Below are positions 60,061 through 64,000 of a DNA stretch of 64,000 nucleotides, in pieces. This DNA is from Cacajao melanocephalus (taxonomy: Eukaryota; Chordata; Mammalia; Primates; Pitheciidae). The notes beneath the pieces were generated by a model that worked only from the letters and a program-made list of their open reading frames with translations, was not told the DNA's origin and did not search any database. The stretch's first letter is position 1. Each line of letters starts with the position of its first letter. The position numbers and the translations under genes are program-made. The stretch is from assembly GCA_963573385.1 (NCBI GenBank), contig CAUYLG010051132.1:1-64000 (forward strand). The letters run 5' to 3'.

Positions 60061-62772
60061 TGACATCTACTAGGTGCTTAGTAGCTGTCACGTCCTTTCT
60101 TCTCCCCACACCTTTCGAATACAGCAACCGGGTCTTCTATTAACGGAGAACAAAATCTGACCATTGTGTCTCTTCTTCTCTAACATGAACCCTCTTCTCT
60201 TCCATTTCCATACACTCACTTTCCTGCTTTGGCTCTCTTCATCTGATCAAAATGAAAAATTAAAAGCTATTTCAATGTTTTTGTCTAATAGCGAATCGAC
60301 TACAAAACATTGACATTCTTAGATGTGCAGTTTTATTATGCAATCGCAAATGTTTTACACATTTGACTTTTCTCAAAACCAAAAATCAGTTTTTAAAATT
60401 GCTTTATACCTGTATGTGGTGCTTGCTTGATGAAAACAAGCAACTAGAAAAAACCGGTCTACTCCCACTCAAACAGTGCCTCCCGCTCGGTAGCTTGCCT
60501 GGCTACCAGGCCCTTCTCTGCCAGACACAGATGACACTCTGAGTTCACACCGCTCATTGGCCCAGGAGGGAATGGAGAACATTCTCTATGTAGAAATAAG
60601 TGTTTACCGCAGAAACCTCCTTCCACGAGGTTGCTTCGGTTCTGCTTTCACTTTCCCGTCACATGCAAAGTGGCCCAGAAGACAGCAGCCCCTCCCTGGA
60701 ACTATTTTCTTCCTTTCTCAGAGAGCAGGGTCTCCTACCCTCCAGAAAGTTTTGTGAGGAAATGGATTGCATCCTTTCTTGGTGAAAATTAACTCTGTTA
60801 CTAAGTTCTTAGTGTTATTTGTTTATATAGCTCTCATGCCAAAAGACAACCTCCCTGACAGGGCAAGAAAGTCATATGTTTATAAATAGTCAGAGACAGA
60901 CCAAGGAAAACGACAGAGCTGGCCGCTGAGCCCAGAGGGCTCTGTGACTCACCAATCCCATGGCAATTCACTGCTAGTCTTCTGCAAAAGACGTGTGACC
61001 CAGAGGTGACCCTCAGACACAAGGAAATAGGAACTCTGTAGGGGACTTAGAGGCAATCTCTTTAATTGGGTGGAGCATAATTAAACCTCTCATGGTTTGC
61101 AGCTCAGCGTAAGGCCAGGCAAGCTTCCAGGAGGCCATCCAGGCTGTGAGGTCCCTAGAGAATCTCAAAGTCCTCACCAAAGGGTCACTCCTGTCTTAGC
61201 AACTGAGTAGGAAGCATTGTTGCCACCAAACTGAACAAATCTGAGAAAGTTAGGCCAGGAGGGAAGGGAGGACTTCAGGGTTTAGAGTTAAGCAGACTGC
61301 TGCCCAGACAGGCGATGGAAGGACAGGCAGAGTCCAAAGCATCCTTTGAGACAAAAGCAGCATCTAGGATGTGTTGATAATCCAAGGACATGGTACAACT
61401 TCAGGGGACAAACCCACACAGATTCTAGAGAAAAAATGTGTACATGGCCAGCGTGGGTTAGCCTCAAAGCCAAGGGGAGGTCTGATGGGACTGAGATGTC
61501 CTCATGAGGCCAACCTGGAGTGGGAGGGCCTCTCTTCCAAAGGATTTAGGAAGTAGGTTTTGGCAGAGAGTCAGACTGGGACCAGCTGTAAAGGCTTTGC
61601 CAATCTGACTAGACTTAGTGCCACAGGAAAGTGAAGGCAGGAAGCTGATAATTGATTCTGGGCCTTTTGTTTTCTGCCTCAAAACAGAGAGCTCTGGGGT
61701 TGAGGAGGGAATCATACTAGCACCCAATAAATGATTTGAAAGATGTAGGGGGGAAATATAAAAAAAATTTTTTTAATGTGATATGGAAGTCCAGTTTGTC
61801 TGGAGCACAGCGTGTTTGTAAGGGCACAGAGGGAGATTACGCAGACTACACAATCTGCAATGCCAGGCTCGGGACGTGGGACTTTGCAGGCAGTAGAGAG
61901 ACAGTGAAGGTTTTTGAGAAGGAGGGGAAGTGATCATGGTTGTGTTCTAGGACTATTAACCCGGCACTAGTGTAGCAAATAAATTGGATCTGAGAGTGGC
62001 AGGAAGGTTAAAGAAAAAATAAGAACAGCCTTAGCTAACTGCTTTAGAGAACAACAGAGTGAGCTCAGAAATGCCCAATTTGATAACAATAATTATCACA
62101 AAAGGCGTTTGCTTTTGTAACGTACATAGACTTGTCAATGTGCTTTTTCTTCCATCACATCATTTGGTGCCTCTGGTGTGACCTTCGAAGTCCATCCTCC
62201 CTCCCGACCTATCCATCCAGGCCCAGCCCCGGGAGTGTGCCCACTGCTCCTCCAGTGCCTTCCGCCGCTGGTCCTGAGTTTTGGAGAAGACCCAGGGAGA
62301 TGACAAAGCTCTGGAAACGATGGAAACAATCTGGGGAATGGGGTGGTCACTAAGAGAGGAATAAAAGACGTCTGCTGTAGACAGCATATATGGTGCAAGT
62401 CTATAATCTTGGAAAAAGTTGGGCTACATTAATCCTGTTCACCAAATCCTAAAATACACAAGAGAGAGAGTCTTTTAAACTTTGAAGATGGTAAGTTTAA
62501 CATAAGTAAAAAGGCGGACTCTCTCATACCAAGGCTAATAAACCTATGGGAACTCATTAGTCCCAAAAGTGCATTGTGTAAATTCTCAAAGGATGTGTAT
62601 GTGTATATATATGGATACACACACACACACACACACAAAGGTGACAGAAACTTGAAGGATTGCTAAGAGAGCTCAAGGATACTTATGGTCTATTTAAACT
62701 TATGAAGCTTTTGTGGAGAAAATCTGCCCTTCTATGCTTTGTTCCTGCTTGAAGAGAGAAGCCCTGTGCTTA
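60061..62772. other. Unassigned, Alu- and L1-poor intergenic sequence
   Basis: No gene was recognised. About 60450-61730 is comparatively rich in GC and free of named repeats, so a possible regulatory block. A (CA)n tract lies at 62616-62637, preceded by a TG/TA run from 62594. Confidence 0.4.
62616..62637. repeat. (CA)n microsatellite
   Basis: About 11 CA units next to a GTGTATGTGTATATATAT run. Confidence 0.9.
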
Positions 62773-62987
62773 CAGCAGTATCCACCAGGAGTGATTTTGC
62801 CTCACAGGGGATATTTGCCAATGTCTGCAGACATTTTTGTTCTCACACTAGGTGAGGGGAGCACTCTCTGATATCTGGTGGGTGTAGCCCAGGGATGTTG
62901 CTAAACATCCTGCAATGCATAGGACAGCCCCCAGCACAAAGAATGACTCAGTCCAAAATGGCAATGGTACCAGGTTGAGAAATCCTG
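62773..62987 (+). mobile_element. MER20 hAT-Charlie element
   Basis: CAGGAGTGATTTTGCCTCAC, TTGCCAATGTCTGCAGACAT, GCTAAACATCCTGCAATGCA and GGTTGAGAAATCCTG follow MER20 from end to end, about 215 bp. Confidence 0.88.
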
Positions 62988-63062
62988 ACTTAGGGTCATG
63001 TTCCTGCCTTAAAGTGCAGTCGTTATTGTTTGCAAGCTTAATTATTGCAGGAGCTCTTCCTC

Positions 63063-63433
63063 TGTTAAGGACCGAATTGTATCTCTCCCCACAACTGGGA
63101 ATTCCTATAGTGAAGCCTTAACACTTAGTGTGACTGTGTTGGAGGCAGGGCCTTTAAATAGGTAATTAAGGTGAAATGAAATCAGGTGGGGCCCTACGCC
63201 AACGAGACTAGTGTCCTATAAGAAGAGGAAGAGACACCAGGAGAGCAAATGCAAAGAGGCCGTGTGAGGACACAGTGAGAAGGCAGTCATCTCCAGGCCA
63301 GCGAGAGAGGCCTCAGAATGGAACCTACCTTGCTGGCAACTTGATCTTAGACTTCCAGACTCTGAGAAAATAAGTTTAAGTTTAAGCCACCCAGCCTGTG
63401 GTGTCTTGTTATGGTGGCCCTGGCTGACTAATC
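63063..63433 (+). mobile_element. MLT-type MaLR solo LTR
   Basis: TGTTAAGGACCGAATTGTAT to CCTGGCTGACTAAT, with GGTAATTAAGGTGAAATGAA and CTTGATCTTAGACTTCCAGA in between. Typical older MaLR LTR; no internal region. Confidence 0.78.
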
Positions 63434-64000
63434 TACCCTTTCTCATTTGCCTTGAGCTCTTCCTCAGTAAGTTTCTCCTGAAAACGAGATGCTGGTGCGG
63501 CCCCCGCCTGCCCGATGTGCACCCGCAGCCCACCGTAGATGGATCTACACAAGTGACATTCGAACCCTGAGAGCCGAAGGGACCCCACCTCCAGGCCAGC
63601 CAGGTGCAGGGCAAGGAAGACCTGCTCACCCCACCCCAACTTCCCTGGATCACATGGGCTGCGGGGGCTGGTGGATCAGGGATGGGAGGTGCGGGGAGCT
63701 TGCTGCAGTTCCTCACCCAGACAGGAGGGAAGATGCCCCCCACATCCCCTAGTTCACTCTCTCAATTCAAGTTTGTCAGCCCCTGCCACAGAGATCACGG
63801 GATGTCACCAGATAGAATTTTTAATTCAAAAGGAAGCAGAATGTAAAGATTTAGAAAATTCTCAGTCTATCCATATTGTGAAAACTAAGAAAGCATTTTC
63901 AGGAGAGAACACCAGTGGCGTGTCTACATGACCATTCGATGAGGAAATTAGGATGGATCAACCATCTCAGTGGAATCCGAGTGCTATTCATCAAGACAAT
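63434..64000. other. Unassigned sequence at right edge
   Basis: GC-richer to about 63760, then AT-rich. No exon or repeat was recognised. Confidence 0.4.

Noticed and set aside
61194..61212. X-box-like CTTAGCAACTGAG
   Set aside because: No Y box (inverted CCAAT) at the required distance and no S box, so a chance match.

Overview
This window is primate genomic DNA from the class II region of the major histocompatibility complex. It carries two genes: BRD2 on the + strand (coding exons 14691-22646) and the class II alpha-chain gene DOA on the - strand (coding exons 51527 down to 48868). They sit in intergenic DNA dense with Alu, L1, L2, MIR, MaLR and DNA-transposon copies. Both genes assemble exon by exon with consensus splice sites, giving proteins of 800 and 250 residues. 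Compared with the human proteins as I remember them, BRD2 is about one residue shorter with a handful of substitutions, and DOA has roughly 20 substitutions. With AluY-like and young L1 copies present, this suggests a catarrhine primate other than human, most likely an Old World monkey. That species call is inference.

Layout. 1-9.9 kb is intergenic: L1 3' ends, L2-like sequence, a Tigger-type MITE, a MaLR LTR and two Alus. 9.9-14.96 kb is a long GC- and CpG-rich domain holding the BRD2 promoters: an NRF1-like TATA-less candidate near 10.3 kb, and a strong TATA/CCAAT/CRE promoter at 13.5-13.99 kb, followed by a 5' leader of about 700 nt with several short upstream ORFs. 14.69-23.25 kb is BRD2, with 12 coding exons, a candidate frame-breaking alternative exon in the second coding intron, and a transposon-packed intron 9. 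23.25-46.2 kb is intergenic; it includes an antisense L1 interrupted by a solo LTR and two Alus, and a local duplication inserted into a MaLR LTR. 46.2-51.6 kb is DOA with a long 3' UTR containing an inverted Alu pair, and an S-X-Y class II promoter at 51641-51703. 51.7-64 kb is intergenic DNA toward the DP genes, with a good CTCF motif at 57160.

The two genes are neighbours but not functional partners by sequence. BRD2 is a ubiquitous nuclear acetyl-histone reader with a housekeeping-type promoter. DOA encodes the alpha chain of the peptide-loading modulator DO, and its promoter has the RFX/CREB/NF-Y (CIITA-dependent) class II architecture. I found no undescribed gene system. The most unusual structures are nested palindromes and tandem duplications inside L1 copies, a templated-looking insertion in an LTR, and RNA-level features of the two genes (poison exon, uORFs, a stop codon created by splicing, and a 3' UTR Alu hairpin).
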